This document shows positions 6,209-14,829 of a stretch of 20,821 nt of DNA, piece after piece. The DNA is from Alphaproteobacteria bacterium UBA2947 (GTDB lineage Bacteria; Pseudomonadota; Alphaproteobacteria; Rs-D84), in contig DEBV01000004.1 in the NCBI GenBank assembly GCA_002348925.1, positions 48,225-69,045 on the forward strand. Reading direction: 5' to 3'. Numbering within the stretch: the stretch's first letter is position 1; every line of letters starts with the position of its first letter. The notes under the pieces were generated by a model that was given only the letters and a program-made list of their open reading frames with translations, made no database searches and was not told where the DNA came from. Both the position numbers and the translations under genes were made by a program.

Positions 6209-7819
6209 ATGAAAAAACATTTAATTTTGACATCTTTGTTAGCAATTGTTGCAACAACCGGTGTTGCAGGTGCTGCTACAGACGTTGCTTTTTCTGGTAA
6301 TTATACCAATACAAGTGGTAATACAGTAAATGTTGCTGATGCAGTTGCAGCAGAATCGTATTCATATGAAAAATCGGACGGTTCTACTCGTAACGTAGCA
6401 AGCCAAGCCACAGATCCAACATTAAGTGATTTTACATATACCGACAAAGATGGTAATGATGCAGATTTATCATCTGGCGAAAAAGTTCAATCTGACTTTA
6501 CTGGCACAACATCTGCTTCTGGTGTAGTTTCTACAACACAAGAAATTGTTTCTGGTGCAACTGTTGACCGCAGTAACTATTCTTACACCAGTGGTAACGG
6601 AGATACTGTAGAATTGGGAACAACCGCAAAAGATATGATTCAAAATGTTGATTTGGATGCAACATACACATCTGGTACACAAATTGCGGTTACAAATGGT
6701 ACAGCGGGTTCCACATTTGATGGTACTTTATATTCTGCAACCGTTTCTGGCGAAACATATCATTTGTCTGCAGACGGTACAAAATTGGTGGACAGTCATG
6801 ATATCGAAGTGACCCCTTCGGCTGGTACGCCTTTAGAAACAGAATTTAATGCGATGAAAGCGGCGTACACAACCGATGTTGCAAATGTTGGCGCTGCAGA
6901 AACAACAACCGCTGCACAATGGGCAGATGAACAAACTAATTTTGCCGCAGCAGAAGCAGCGTTTACAACAGATTCTGCTACAGTTGCAACTTTGGATACT
7001 CGTTGGGGAACATATGAAACTGCTGCAAATTTGTTGGCAACAGCTCAGACAAATCAAAGCACAGCACAAAATACATATAATGCAAACAGCGCTGATTTAA
7101 CAAATGCATTGGCTGTTTATGATGCTCCAATCGAAACAACAATCGATACGCGTGCAAATAATGCGATAGATACTTCTGTCGCTTCTGGCTCTATCAAGAC
7201 AGCATTAGATACAAAAGCAAACAATGCAGATGTTGATGCGGCATTGGCTTTGAAGGCAAACAGTTCTGATCTTAACGATGAAGCAACAGTTCGTGCGAAT
7301 GCTGATACTACTTTGCAAGCAAATATTGACGCTGAAGCAACTGCTCGTGCTAATGCCGATACTGCTTTGCAGGCAAATATTGACGCTGAAACAACTCGCG
7401 CGACAACTGCAGAGGCAGGTTTGCAACAAGCAATCACAGATGAAGCAACTGCGCGTGAAAACGCAGATATGCAATTGCAAAACCAAATTAACCAGAGTAT
7501 TGCATTGGCAGATTATCAAACCTTGTCAAAAGCAAATTCTTATACTGATTCAAAAGTTAATACGTTGGAAAAGAATATGTCTGGTGGTGTTGCTGCTGCA
7601 ACTGCGTTGTCTGCGGTTAATGTGGGCAATGTAAAGAAAGGCGAAGTGTCTGTTGGTGGTGGCTATGGTTATTATAACAGCCAATCTGCAATGGCTTTCG
7701 GTGCGGCAATGGGATTGTCAGACAGATGGTCTGTTAATGCCGGTGCAGGTATCGCAAGCGGAGATAAAACACAAATGACTTTCCGCGCTGGAACAAATTA
7801 TAAATTTAAATTGTTCTAA
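6209..7819 (+). CDS. Trimeric autotransporter adhesin (YadA-type, type Vc secretion)
   Basis: 536 residues from the ATG at 6209, which has an AAAAAAGGAAAC site. An upstream in-frame start at 6134 lies inside the right recombination site and is rejected. A signal peptide spans ~1-22 ('MKKHLILTSLLAIVATTGVAGA'-like region). The passenger is Thr/Ser/Ala/Asn-rich. Residues ~330-440 form a coiled-coil stalk with near-repeats of 'EATARANADTALQANID'. The last ~80 residues ('SYTDSKVNTLEKNMSGGVAA...' to a terminal Phe) match the YadA anchor: a helix followed by four beta strands of a trimeric outer-membrane barrel. Such proteins mediate adhesion, serum resistance or autoagglutination. Its position beside an invertase and an invertible segment implies phase-variable expression. 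Confidence 0.88.
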   Translation: MKKHLILTSLLAIVATTGVAGAATDVAFSGNYTNTSGNTVNVADAVAAESYSYEKSDGSTRNVASQATDPTLSDFTYTDKDGNDADLSSGEKVQSDFTGTTSASGVVSTTQEIVSGATVDRSNYSYTSGNGDTVELGTTAKDMIQNVDLDATYTSGTQIAVTNGTAGSTFDGTLYSATVSGETYHLSADGTKLVDSHDIEVTPSAGTPLETEFNAMKAAYTTDVANVGAAETTTAAQWADEQTNFAAAEAAFTTDSATVATLDTRWGTYETAANLLATAQTNQSTAQNTYNANSADLTNALAVYDAPIETTIDTRANNAIDTSVASGSIKTALDTKANNADVDAALALKANSSDLNDEATVRANADTTLQANIDAEATARANADTALQANIDAETTRATTAEAGLQQAITDEATARENADMQLQNQINQSIALADYQTLSKANSYTDSKVNTLEKNMSGGVAAATALSAVNVGNVKKGEVSVGGGYGYYNSQSAMAFGAAMGLSDRWSVNAGAGIASGDKTQMTFRAGTNYKFKLF

Positions 7820-7842
7820 TAATATTTTTCTTTCGGTTAAAC

Positions 7843-7870
7843 AAAAAACACCGCAACCGCGGTGTTTTTG
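7843..7870. terminator. Bidirectional intrinsic terminator
   Basis: Stem ACACCGC/GCGGTGT (7848-7865) with loop AACC, flanked by an A-run on the left and a T-run on the right. It serves the convergent adhesin and gapA genes. Confidence 0.85.
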
Positions 7871-7873
7871 TTT

Positions 7874-8872
7874 TTACAGAGTTTTTCCAATCGCAACGGC
7901 TGTATCACACATACGGTTCGAAAATCCCCATTCGTTGTCATACCATGCCGTCACGTGTATTAAATGTTCGTCGATAACACGTGTTTGTGTTGCGTCAAAA
8001 ATCGCACTGTGTTTGTCGTTTGTGAAATCTATGGAAACCAATGGCAAATCGTTATAGCCCAAAATTTCAGATTCTGCCGCTTTCATCGCTTTATTTACAG
8101 ATTCTATCGTTGCGCGTTTGTTTACATTTAATGTCAATTCCACAACTGATACATCTGGGGTTGGAACACGAATTGCAATTCCGTCCATTTTGCCGTCCAG
8201 TTTCGGCAATACCAAACCAATAGCCTTTGCCGCGCCTGTACTGGTCGGAATCATAGATAAATTTGCCGCGCGTGCGCGTCTGAAATCTTTGTGGTTTTTA
8301 TCCAGTAATTGTTGATCGCCAGTGTAAGCGTGAACTGTTGTCATCCAACCGTTTGCGATACCGAATTTTTTATCCAATACATTTAATACTGGTGCCAAAC
8401 AATTTGTCGTACACGAAGCGTTTGAAATGATAAAATCTTTCTTGGTTAATTTGTTTTCGTTAACACCGAAAACTATCGTTTTATCTGCGCCGTTCGACGG
8501 TGCAGAAACCAAGACGCGTTTTGCGCCATTGTCCAAATGAACGCGTGCTTTGTCCGCAGATGTAAACAGGCCTGTGCATTCCATAACTATGTCTATCTTT
8601 AACTGTTTCCACGGTAATTTAGATGGGTCGCGTTCAGACAGACATTTAATCTTTTGACCGCCAACAATAATGTATTCGCCATCTAATTTTACATCCATTG
8701 GTAATTTGCCATGAACAGAATCATACTGTAATAAGTAAGCATTTTCTGCGGCTGGCGCTAAATCATTTACCGCGACAAATTCTATATCTTTGCGTCCTGA
8801 TTCCAATGCAGCACGCAAAACCAAACGACCAATACGACCAAACCCATTTATTGCAACACGAATTTTTTTCAT
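7874..8872 (-). CDS. gapA: Glyceraldehyde-3-phosphate dehydrogenase
   Basis: 332 residues, the usual length. It converts glyceraldehyde-3-phosphate, phosphate and NAD(P)+ to 1,3-bisphosphoglycerate in glycolysis or gluconeogenesis. The Rossmann start is 'INGFGRIGR'; the catalytic pair is Cys154 ('SNASCTTNC') and His181 ('TTVHAYTGDQ'); the C-terminal 'WYDNEWGFSNRM' is intact. 'VNDL' after the second strand resembles NAD-using GapA, but cofactor use cannot be settled here. The start has AAAGGAATTC upstream and a TAAAAT -10 (8904-8899), giving a leader of about 20 nt. It shares an upstream region with the divergent miaA. Its presence argues against a glycolysis-lacking rickettsial lineage. Confidence 0.96.
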   Translation of the reverse strand: MKKIRVAINGFGRIGRLVLRAALESGRKDIEFVAVNDLAPAAENAYLLQYDSVHGKLPMDVKLDGEYIIVGGQKIKCLSERDPSKLPWKQLKIDIVMECTGLFTSADKARVHLDNGAKRVLVSAPSNGADKTIVFGVNENKLTKKDFIISNASCTTNCLAPVLNVLDKKFGIANGWMTTVHAYTGDQQLLDKNHKDFRRARAANLSMIPTSTGAAKAIGLVLPKLDGKMDGIAIRVPTPDVSVVELTLNVNKRATIESVNKAMKAAESEILGYNDLPLVSIDFTNDKHSAIFDATQTRVIDEHLIHVTAWYDNEWGFSNRMCDTAVAIGKTL

Positions 8873-8950
8873 TTGAATTCCTTTCTTTGTATAGGGCTAT
8901 TTTATCATAAAAAGCAAAAAAATACAGTTGGATTTTTTTCGGGGCTTTCC

Positions 8951-8979
8951 TTGCAAACACTGGTTTGCGATTTTATAAT
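8951..8979 (+). promoter_or_regulatory. miaA promoter (leaderless)
   Basis: TTGCAA (8951-8956), 17-bp spacer, perfect TATAAT (8974-8979). Six bases then lead to the ATG at 8986, so transcription should begin on the start codon. No ribosome site is present. Confidence 0.7.
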
Positions 8980-8985
8980 AGTCCC

Positions 8986-9882
8986 ATGAAACATAACGCA
9001 ATTATTATCGCAGGTCCAACTGCATCAGGAAAATCTGACTTTGCACACAAATTGGCAAAGCGGGTCAATGGTGCAATTATAAACTGCGACAGTGTGCAGA
9101 TTTATCGTGGAATTGAAAATATATCTGCATCGCCTTTTGCGGAAACATCAGGCACTTTTGATGAAATAGATGGCGTGCCATATAAACTGTTTTCGATTCT
9201 TTCACTGAATGAACATATCAGCGTTGCAGACTATTTAGCACTTGCCAAAAAAGCATTTGATGAAGTTGTTGCAATGGGTAAAACGCCAATCTTTGTTGGT
9301 GGTACGGGTTATTACATAAATGTTTTGATAAATGGTATTTCACAAATTCCAGAAATAAGTTCTGAAAATCGTAACCGCGCACGTGAACTGGTTGAAAAAG
9401 ATATTGTGGGTGCAAAAAAAATGTTGCCGTCCGATTTTTCCGCAAACGATCCGCAACGCATAGCGCGCGCATTGGAAGTTTTCTTTGAAACAGGAACACA
9501 TATTACCGATTGGCAAAAAATGCCACGTGCAGGTGCACTGGTACCAAATGCGCTGAAAATTTTAATTGCACCAGAACGCGAAGTTTTATTAAAACGAATT
9601 GCGTCGCGTATTCCAGAAATGATTCGTGGTGGCGCACTGGAAGAGGGTGCAAACATACTTAAAAACAATCTGGACGCAACACGTGCAATTGGTGCAGTGC
9701 AAATCTGTGATATGTTAAGTGGAAAAATTTCTGAAATCGAGGCAATCGAAAATTGGACAGTAAAAACTAATCAGTATGCCAAGCGTCAACGTACTTGGTT
9801 TAATGGCCAATACGATGCAGACATAATAATAAAAAACGTTCCAAATGACGAAGATTTGGAACGTGTGATTGTTGCACTATAA
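8986..9882 (+). CDS. miaA: tRNA dimethylallyltransferase
   Basis: 298 residues. Transfers a dimethylallyl group to A37 of tRNAs that read UNN codons. Visible motifs are the P-loop 'GPTASGKS', 'NCDSVQIYRG' (normally DSxQVY), 'VGGTGYYI', 'DPQRIARALEV' and 'QYAKRQRTWF'. The motif usually read as 'AIGYKE' is here 'AIGAVQI', a mild departure. The TTG at 8965 would put the start inside the -10 element, so the ATG at 8986 is chosen. The mRNA is predicted to be leaderless. The downstream convergent gene ends 4 bp after this stop and no clear terminator lies between. Confidence 0.95.
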   Translation: MKHNAIIIAGPTASGKSDFAHKLAKRVNGAIINCDSVQIYRGIENISASPFAETSGTFDEIDGVPYKLFSILSLNEHISVADYLALAKKAFDEVVAMGKTPIFVGGTGYYINVLINGISQIPEISSENRNRARELVEKDIVGAKKMLPSDFSANDPQRIARALEVFFETGTHITDWQKMPRAGALVPNALKILIAPEREVLLKRIASRIPEMIRGGALEEGANILKNNLDATRAIGAVQICDMLSGKISEIEAIENWTVKTNQYAKRQRTWFNGQYDADIIIKNVPNDEDLERVIVAL

Positions 9883-9886
9883 TTTT

Positions 9887-10447
9887 TTATTTTACCAATT
9901 CAGAAACATAGATTTTCAAATTTATAATTTGTCTTGCTCTTTCCTTGGTCACTCTGTGAACTGCTTCTGCTACTTTTTCACAGTTTTGATTTTTTTGTAC
10001 CTTTGGTTGTTTTGGTTTCTTTGGACCAGCAACTTCTTTTTGATAACTTTTGAGTTTGTTTTGGATAAAGCGGTTGTCTGTAAACAAAACTTTTATCAAC
10101 TGTTGTGTGCAATCATTACGAGAAATGCCTTTCTTGCAAATATATTTTGCCAAATATTCACTGATTAAACCAATAAGGGTTTTCAAGAAACAAGGGCTTT
10201 TATTGTTGTGTTTGTCTTCCAATAAAAACAGGAACATTTGGGTTTTGGTTATCAAGAATTTTTCGCATTCTGGGTGAAATATAAAACTGTCGCGCCAAAC
10301 GTCTTTCATTGTTTCGGCTGTTTGGTAAGAACCACCAAATTTTTCAACCAGTTCTTTCACAATAAAATCTTTGTAGTTTTCAAATTGAACTTGGGCGGCT
10401 GCCACTTGTGCAGCGTGTTTTTGTTTAAGTTTTTTAGATGTTGCCAT
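9887..10447 (-). CDS. Basic protein of unknown function
   Basis: 186 residues, Lys-rich, with no signal peptide or membrane segment, so probably cytoplasmic. The N-terminus (1-35) is a basic helix with an Ala/Gln-rich run ('KHAAQVAAAQVQFENYKDF'). The middle is helical with four scattered cysteines (residues ~60-140), and a 'GPKKPKQPKVQKNQ' hinge separates a final helix. I do not recognise the family; a nucleic-acid-binding role would fit its charge but is a guess. It has the best consensus promoter in the window, a ribosome site (AAAGGA) and a normal leader of about 25 nt, so it is probably well expressed as a single gene. Confidence 0.7.
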   Translation of the reverse strand: MATSKKLKQKHAAQVAAAQVQFENYKDFIVKELVEKFGGSYQTAETMKDVWRDSFIFHPECEKFLITKTQMFLFLLEDKHNNKSPCFLKTLIGLISEYLAKYICKKGISRNDCTQQLIKVLFTDNRFIQNKLKSYQKEVAGPKKPKQPKVQKNQNCEKVAEAVHRVTKERARQIINLKIYVSELVK

Positions 10448-10476
10448 TGGGTGTCCTTTGGTTTGTATTTAAACAA

Positions 10477-10504
10477 AGTATAGCACAAAATATAAAATTG
10501 TCAA
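10477..10504 (-). promoter_or_regulatory. Near-consensus promoter of the 9887-10447 gene
   Basis: Minus strand TTGACA (10504-10499), 16-bp spacer, TATACT (10482-10477) with an extended TGC. Around the predicted start lies an imperfect inverted repeat (TTTGT...ACAAA, ~10461-10477), which may be an operator. Confidence 0.75.
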
Positions 10505-10518
10505 TATTTATTTGCCTG

Positions 10519-10547
10519 TTGAAAAAAATAAAAAAAATGGCTAACTT
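10519..10547 (+). promoter_or_regulatory. priA promoter (probably leaderless)
   Basis: TTGAAA (10519-10524), 17-bp spacer, weak -10 TAACTT (10542-10547), then six bases to the ATG at 10554. The -10 is poor, but the spacing matches the other leaderless genes in the window. Confidence 0.45.
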
Positions 10548-10553
10548 AAGAAT

Positions 10554-12749
10554 ATGTTTAAATCTGGCGATATTGTGAAAGTTTTGGTGCCGAATGTTAT
10601 AAATCGGGGGTATGATTATCGTCTTAATGAAAACGCAGATGTTGGCGCTTTTGTGCGGGTCACAGTGATGAATCGGCAATATGTCGGTGTGATAGTTGGC
10701 GCTGGCGACAGTGGTTTGGATGAATCAAAAATCAAATCGATAATCGAAGTTTGCAATATGGGAAAAATGTCTGGGTCAGATATAGATTGGATATATAAAA
10801 TGTCTGATTGGACACTGATGGCGCCTGGGGGCGTGTTGCGCCTGATTCTTAATGTACCAGAAGCGTTTAATCCACCAAAATTGGAACAACTGTACACTTT
10901 TAATTTTGACACGACTGCCAAGATGACTGATGCGCGCCAAAGTGTTGCTGATGCGTTTTCGTCCAATGATAACGAAGCGATGTCGATAAATGATATAGTG
11001 AATATCGCGCATGTCAGTAATGCTGTTGTAAAAACGATGATAAAGGCAGGCGTTTTATGCCCAGCAGATGCGCGGGAAATAAACGATAACAGTTTTAATT
11101 ATAAATATTTTGACACCTGTTCCGTTGTGTTAAACGATGAACAACAAAGTGCGGCAGATACGATTGCAAACGCTTTAAGTGCGAATAGTTTTTCTGTGCA
11201 TTTGTTGGACGGTATAACTGGGTCTGGTAAAACACAGGTTTATTTTGACAGTGTTCTGCGTGCGTATAATGCGGGAAAATCTGTTTTGTTGATGATGCCA
11301 GAAATCGCACTTACCGCACAGTTTATGGACAGGTTTGAAAAACGTTTTGGTGCGCCACCTGTTGTATGGCACAGCAATTTGACCGCCGCGCGTCGTCGTA
11401 ATATCTGGCGTGGTGTTGCGCGTGGTGATATTCGTATAGTAGTTGGTACACGCAGTGCGCTGTTTTTACCATGGCAAAATTTGGGGCTGATAGTTGTAGA
11501 CGAAGAACATGATACTTCGTATAAGCAAGAAGACATGGGCAATTACCATGCGCGCGATATGGCGATTTTGCGTGCCAAGATTGCTGGATTTCCTGTTGTT
11601 TTGGCGTCTGCAACGCCGTCACTTGAAACAATGCATAATGTATCACAGGGAAAGTATAAACGGCTTCGTCTGACATCACGATTTGGTGGCGCGCAAATGC
11701 CAAAGATTGAAACAATAGATATGCGTGGCAGTCGCCCTGAATCTTATAAAATCGGCGAAGAAGAAAAGTCGGGCAACTTGTCGCCACAATTATGCAGTGA
11801 AATTGAAAATACTTTATCAGACCACAAACAAATAATGCTGTTCATAAATCGTCGTGGTTTTGCGCCGATTGTTCAGTGTAAAAAATGTGGTTGGGTTGCG
11901 GGATGTCCTGATTGTTCTGTGTCGTATAATTATCACAAGCATATAAATAAATTGGTATGTCACATGTGTGGACGTATGGAACCAGTGCCGATGCTTTGTC
12001 CACAGTGTAAAAATACAGTTTCAATGCGTGGGGCGGGTCTGGAAAAAATAGAAGAAGAAGTCGCTGCAAAATTCCCAAACGCGCGAACTGCGCTGGTTTC
12101 CAGCGATACAATTATGTCGCGCGAAGCACTGGAACGCATCGTTCACAAAATGGAAAATGGCGAAATAGACATAATTATTGGCACACAGATATTGGCCAAG
12201 GGTCATCATTTTCCAAATTTGACATTGGTTGGTGTAGTTGATGCAGATATGGGGTTGTTTGGTACAGATTTTCGTGCAGGTGAACATACTTTTCAACAAC
12301 TGTTCCAAGTCGCAGGACGTGCGGGGCGTGGTGAATTCCCTGGGCGCGTATTGTTGCAAACCTTTCAACCAGAACACCCTGTTATTCGTGCAATTTGTGC
12401 GGGTGACAGGGATGAATTTATGGCGGGCGATATGGAATCAAGACGTGCCGCGCAAATGCCGCCATTTGGGCAACTGATTGCTGTTATTGTGGAAGCCAAC
12501 AAAGAAACCACACTTAAAAAATATTGCACAGAATTATCACACGCGGCACCAACACTAAATGGTGGAAAAATCATGGGACCAATTGCGGCACAAATATATC
12601 AGATAAGGAATTGGTATCGTATGCGATTTTTGGTTTCTGGAAATTCGCGTGCGAATTTGCAACCAATAGTCAGCGCATGGATTAACAAAGTAAAACAACC
12701 CGCGAATGTTCGAATAAAAATCGATGTAAATCCACAAAACTTTATGTAA
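10554..12749 (+). CDS. priA: Primosomal protein N' (PriA helicase)
   Basis: 731 residues, normal length. PriA recognises stalled replication forks and reloads the replicative helicase. The N-terminal 3'-end-binding region (~1-100) is followed by a winged helix. The helicase core has Walker A 'DGITGSGKT' (~219-227) and Walker B 'VVDEEH' (DEEH at ~316-319). The zinc-binding insertion has eight cysteines in four pairs (442/445, 451/454, 469/472, 482/485). The C-terminal helicase lobe contains 'GTQILAKGHHFP' and 'QVAGRAGRG'. All key motifs are intact. No Shine-Dalgarno sequence precedes the ATG, in keeping with the predicted leaderless start. A terminator follows the stop directly. Confidence 0.97.
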   Translation: MFKSGDIVKVLVPNVINRGYDYRLNENADVGAFVRVTVMNRQYVGVIVGAGDSGLDESKIKSIIEVCNMGKMSGSDIDWIYKMSDWTLMAPGGVLRLILNVPEAFNPPKLEQLYTFNFDTTAKMTDARQSVADAFSSNDNEAMSINDIVNIAHVSNAVVKTMIKAGVLCPADAREINDNSFNYKYFDTCSVVLNDEQQSAADTIANALSANSFSVHLLDGITGSGKTQVYFDSVLRAYNAGKSVLLMMPEIALTAQFMDRFEKRFGAPPVVWHSNLTAARRRNIWRGVARGDIRIVVGTRSALFLPWQNLGLIVVDEEHDTSYKQEDMGNYHARDMAILRAKIAGFPVVLASATPSLETMHNVSQGKYKRLRLTSRFGGAQMPKIETIDMRGSRPESYKIGEEEKSGNLSPQLCSEIENTLSDHKQIMLFINRRGFAPIVQCKKCGWVAGCPDCSVSYNYHKHINKLVCHMCGRMEPVPMLCPQCKNTVSMRGAGLEKIEEEVAAKFPNARTALVSSDTIMSREALERIVHKMENGEIDIIIGTQILAKGHHFPNLTLVGVVDADMGLFGTDFRAGEHTFQQLFQVAGRAGRGEFPGRVLLQTFQPEHPVIRAICAGDRDEFMAGDMESRRAAQMPPFGQLIAVIVEANKETTLKKYCTELSHAAPTLNGGKIMGPIAAQIYQIRNWYRMRFLVSGNSRANLQPIVSAWINKVKQPANVRIKIDVNPQNFM

Positions 12750-12779
12750 AAAAAACACCGCTTTCGCGGTGCTTTTTTT
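12747..12779. terminator. Bidirectional intrinsic terminator
   Basis: Stem CACCGC/GCGGTG (12756-12771) with loop TTTC, an A-run to the left and a T-run to the right. It ends priA on the plus strand and the virB11-like operon on the minus strand. The right T-run overlaps the stop of the 12778-13200 gene. Confidence 0.85.
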
Positions 12780-13200
12780 ATCTGTTGTTTTCAGATGTTC
12801 TTGATGGTCTGAATGCCGCTTGAATTTTTGCGAAAAGTTTTGAAATACCTGAATTAAAAGCGCCGATTTTTTTGTCTTTTTCAGACGATGGTTTCTCTGG
12901 CGCAATTTTTTCTTTACCTTTCCATACTGCTTCTGGTGTGATTATGCCAGATTCTTTCATTCTGTTTAATCTGTCAATACGTGTAAATGCAATGTTTGCA
13001 GCATATTGGTCAATCGTAACACCGTCTTTTTCAGTTGCTGCCAGTATTTTATTACATTGTGCAATTTTTTTATCGATTATTTCATTGAACTTTTTTGCAT
13101 CGATTGCGTGGCCCGATTCATCTATTGCTTTCGCGGCCAGCAATTCTTGTTTTAAACCGTCTGTAATTTTGTTTAATTGTTTTTCTGTATCTATATACAT
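12778..13200 (-). CDS. Small helical protein of unknown function
   Basis: 140 residues with no signal peptide or membrane helix. It is mostly charged helix; residues 1-95 look folded ('KKFNEIIDKKIAQCNKILAATEK', 'IAFTRIDRLNRMKESG'), and a Lys/Pro/Ser-rich linker leads to a short basic-amphipathic tail. The start has a good AAGGAAGTC site. It lies 32 bp downstream of the virB11-like gene on the same strand and is followed by a terminator, so it is the second and last gene of that operon. A chaperone, regulator or substrate of the same machine is possible but unproven. Family not recognised. Confidence 0.7.
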   Translation of the reverse strand: MYIDTEKQLNKITDGLKQELLAAKAIDESGHAIDAKKFNEIIDKKIAQCNKILAATEKDGVTIDQYAANIAFTRIDRLNRMKESGIITPEAVWKGKEKIAPEKPSSEKDKKIGAFNSGISKLFAKIQAAFRPSRTSENNR

Positions 13201-13232
13201 TTTGACTTCCTTTTTTTTGTGTTAAATTTTTT

Positions 13233-14192
13233 TTATACAACTTCCGTTACTGCGCGTAAGGTGCCGTCGCGCGAAAGTTGTACTACACGAATTTTCTTTT
13301 TCATTTCTGCGATTAAATCGGTTCTGTCGTACGCAGGTTGAGTATGTAATATGCGATCTGCGAATGCAGCATAGGCGGCTTCGGCACTTTCTGCATGAAT
13401 AGTCGTATAAAAATGGTCGTGCCCAGTGCCCAACATTTCCCAAAGTACCGCCGCATTATCTGTTGATATTTCACCACCGATAATAACATCAGGTGTCATA
13501 CGCACAACCAAATCCAACAAGCGCGCATAGTTAAAATCGTTTGTTTGTTCGGTTCTGGATAGCACGAAGTGAACGCGATTTTTTTGTGGGACACGAATTT
13601 CGCGCGCGTCTTCGACAGTGATAACACGACTGTTTTGATCTATCAGTGTCAACATATGATTCAAGAAAGTTGTCTTACCTGTTGATGTCGCACCAGAAAT
13701 CAAAATCGGACTGCCGTCGTTAATTGCGGACATAAGTCGTTCATACGGATCATCAGGTCTTACATTTTCGCGTGGCTTAACTTTTAACAATTTTTCCCCG
13801 CGTTTAAGATGATAATTTTCAAAACTGGTTTCATTTACACCGCCACCACGAATGTTCAATGCTACGCCGCCAGTCACATCGCGTTCATCATATTGAACAT
13901 TTGGACCCGCAATAGCAGAAAAACGATGGTTGCCTGGCAAAGTTGCATAAACAACAGGTATGCCATGAATCGGATCAAAAGGTCTTTCGTAAATATTCGC
14001 AACAGTATGAATTAAATCAACCAAGTACTGTTTAGACAAAACTTCTGCATTATACGAAACCCATGGAACGCGGCCACCGTTAAGGCGCATCCATACTTCG
14101 CCCGCGTGATTTATCGCGATTTCTTCCACAAAGGACGGACGATAAAATTCTTCCAGTGGCTTCAATAAAGATTCAAGTACTACATTAGTCAT
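13233..14192 (-). CDS. VirB11/TrbB-type secretion ATPase
   Basis: 319 residues from the ATG at 14192. An upstream in-frame start at 14228 would lie on the -35 element and is rejected. This is a hexameric cytoplasmic ATPase of type IV secretion or conjugation systems. Motifs are Walker A 'GATSTGKT' (167-174), Asp box 'ITVEDARE' (191-198), Walker B 'DVIIGGEI' (235-242) and His box 'GTGHDHFYTTIHAES' (~255-269). The N-terminal domain ('FVEEIAINHAGEVW') fits the family. No other vir genes adjoin it, so the system is either scattered, as in the rickettsial rvh system, or related to another ATPase branch such as a pilus motor. VirB11 is favoured from overall length and motifs. Confidence 0.85.
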   Translation of the reverse strand: MTNVVLESLLKPLEEFYRPSFVEEIAINHAGEVWMRLNGGRVPWVSYNAEVLSKQYLVDLIHTVANIYERPFDPIHGIPVVYATLPGNHRFSAIAGPNVQYDERDVTGGVALNIRGGGVNETSFENYHLKRGEKLLKVKPRENVRPDDPYERLMSAINDGSPILISGATSTGKTTFLNHMLTLIDQNSRVITVEDAREIRVPQKNRVHFVLSRTEQTNDFNYARLLDLVVRMTPDVIIGGEISTDNAAVLWEMLGTGHDHFYTTIHAESAEAAYAAFADRILHTQPAYDRTDLIAEMKKKIRVVQLSRDGTLRAVTEVV

Positions 14193-14199
14193 ATTTTTT

Positions 14200-14228
14200 A
14201 TTTTATCACAAATCGTGGCTTGAATCAA
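14200..14228 (-). promoter_or_regulatory. virB11-like promoter (leaderless), back-to-back with the lipoprotein promoter
   Basis: Minus strand TTGATT (14228-14223), 17-bp spacer, TAAAAT (14205-14200), then seven bases to the ATG at 14192. Its -35 overlaps the plus-strand -35 within TTGAATCAA (14220-14228). Confidence 0.65.
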
Positions 14229-14248
14229 AATTGTTTATTTGTTAAAAT
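14220..14248 (+). promoter_or_regulatory. Promoter of the lipoprotein-FKBP operon
   Basis: TTGAAT (14220-14225), 17-bp spacer, TAAAAT (14243-14248). The predicted start near 14255 leaves a short leader carrying AAGAGAGA before the ATG at 14274. The -35 is shared with the divergent virB11-like promoter. Confidence 0.65.
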
Positions 14249-14273
14249 GAAAAAAAGTAACAAGAGAGAAAAA

Positions 14274-14813
14274 ATGAAAAAATCTTTATTTTTTGTTTTA
14301 GGACTGGCTTTGATGGCTTCTGCATGTACTACTGACAATGGCGGATATTCTGGAAAAAGTGGCGAATATTATGATGAACAAACTGCGCAATACATATCGG
14401 AAAAAAATGAATATGCGCAAATCGATTCGTATGAACCACGTTCTATGAAGGAACGCGAAGAAATTGCACAGCATTGGAATACTGCACGCAAAGAAACCAG
14501 ATGGCAAGAATACAAAGGCACAATGATTCGTATCGAAATTTTGCTGGGGGACAGCAATATTCGTGAAATGCGCTTGCGTTTGATGCAAAATGCTGACGGT
14601 GCAGATATAGATGCGGATGCAAGAACTGTGTTGGGACATGTTGCTGATTATGAAATGAAGAAAGTTTGTGGCCGTAATGCCGAAAGCATCGTCATCGTTT
14701 ATGACAGACCATCTTTCGAAGTAATGCGTCCTACGACCTTCTTTGACTATCGTATCGAAGCCGAAGGCGAATCTATGCGCGAATATGGTTTCAGATGTGT
14801 GTACAACAACTAA
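14274..14813 (+). CDS. Putative outer-membrane or periplasmic lipoprotein
   Basis: 179 residues from the ATG at 14274, with an AAGAGAG site; earlier in-frame starts at 14220 and 14247 precede or immediately follow the -10 and are rejected. A lipoprotein signal is clear: basic 'MKKS', a hydrophobic core, and lipobox 'ASAC' with Cys18. A Gly/Ser/Tyr-rich linker (20-50) is followed by a mixed alpha/beta domain (~55-179) with 'WQEYKGTMIRIEILLGDSNIREMR' and two late cysteines (in 'KKVCGRN' and 'FRCVY') that could form a disulfide. I do not recognise the family. It is co-transcribed with a second lipoprotein, 16 bp downstream. Confidence 0.75.
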   Translation: MKKSLFFVLGLALMASACTTDNGGYSGKSGEYYDEQTAQYISEKNEYAQIDSYEPRSMKEREEIAQHWNTARKETRWQEYKGTMIRIEILLGDSNIREMRLRLMQNADGADIDADARTVLGHVADYEMKKVCGRNAESIVIVYDRPSFEVMRPTTFFDYRIEAEGESMREYGFRCVYNN

Positions 14814-14829
14814 AACAAAGGAAAAATAA

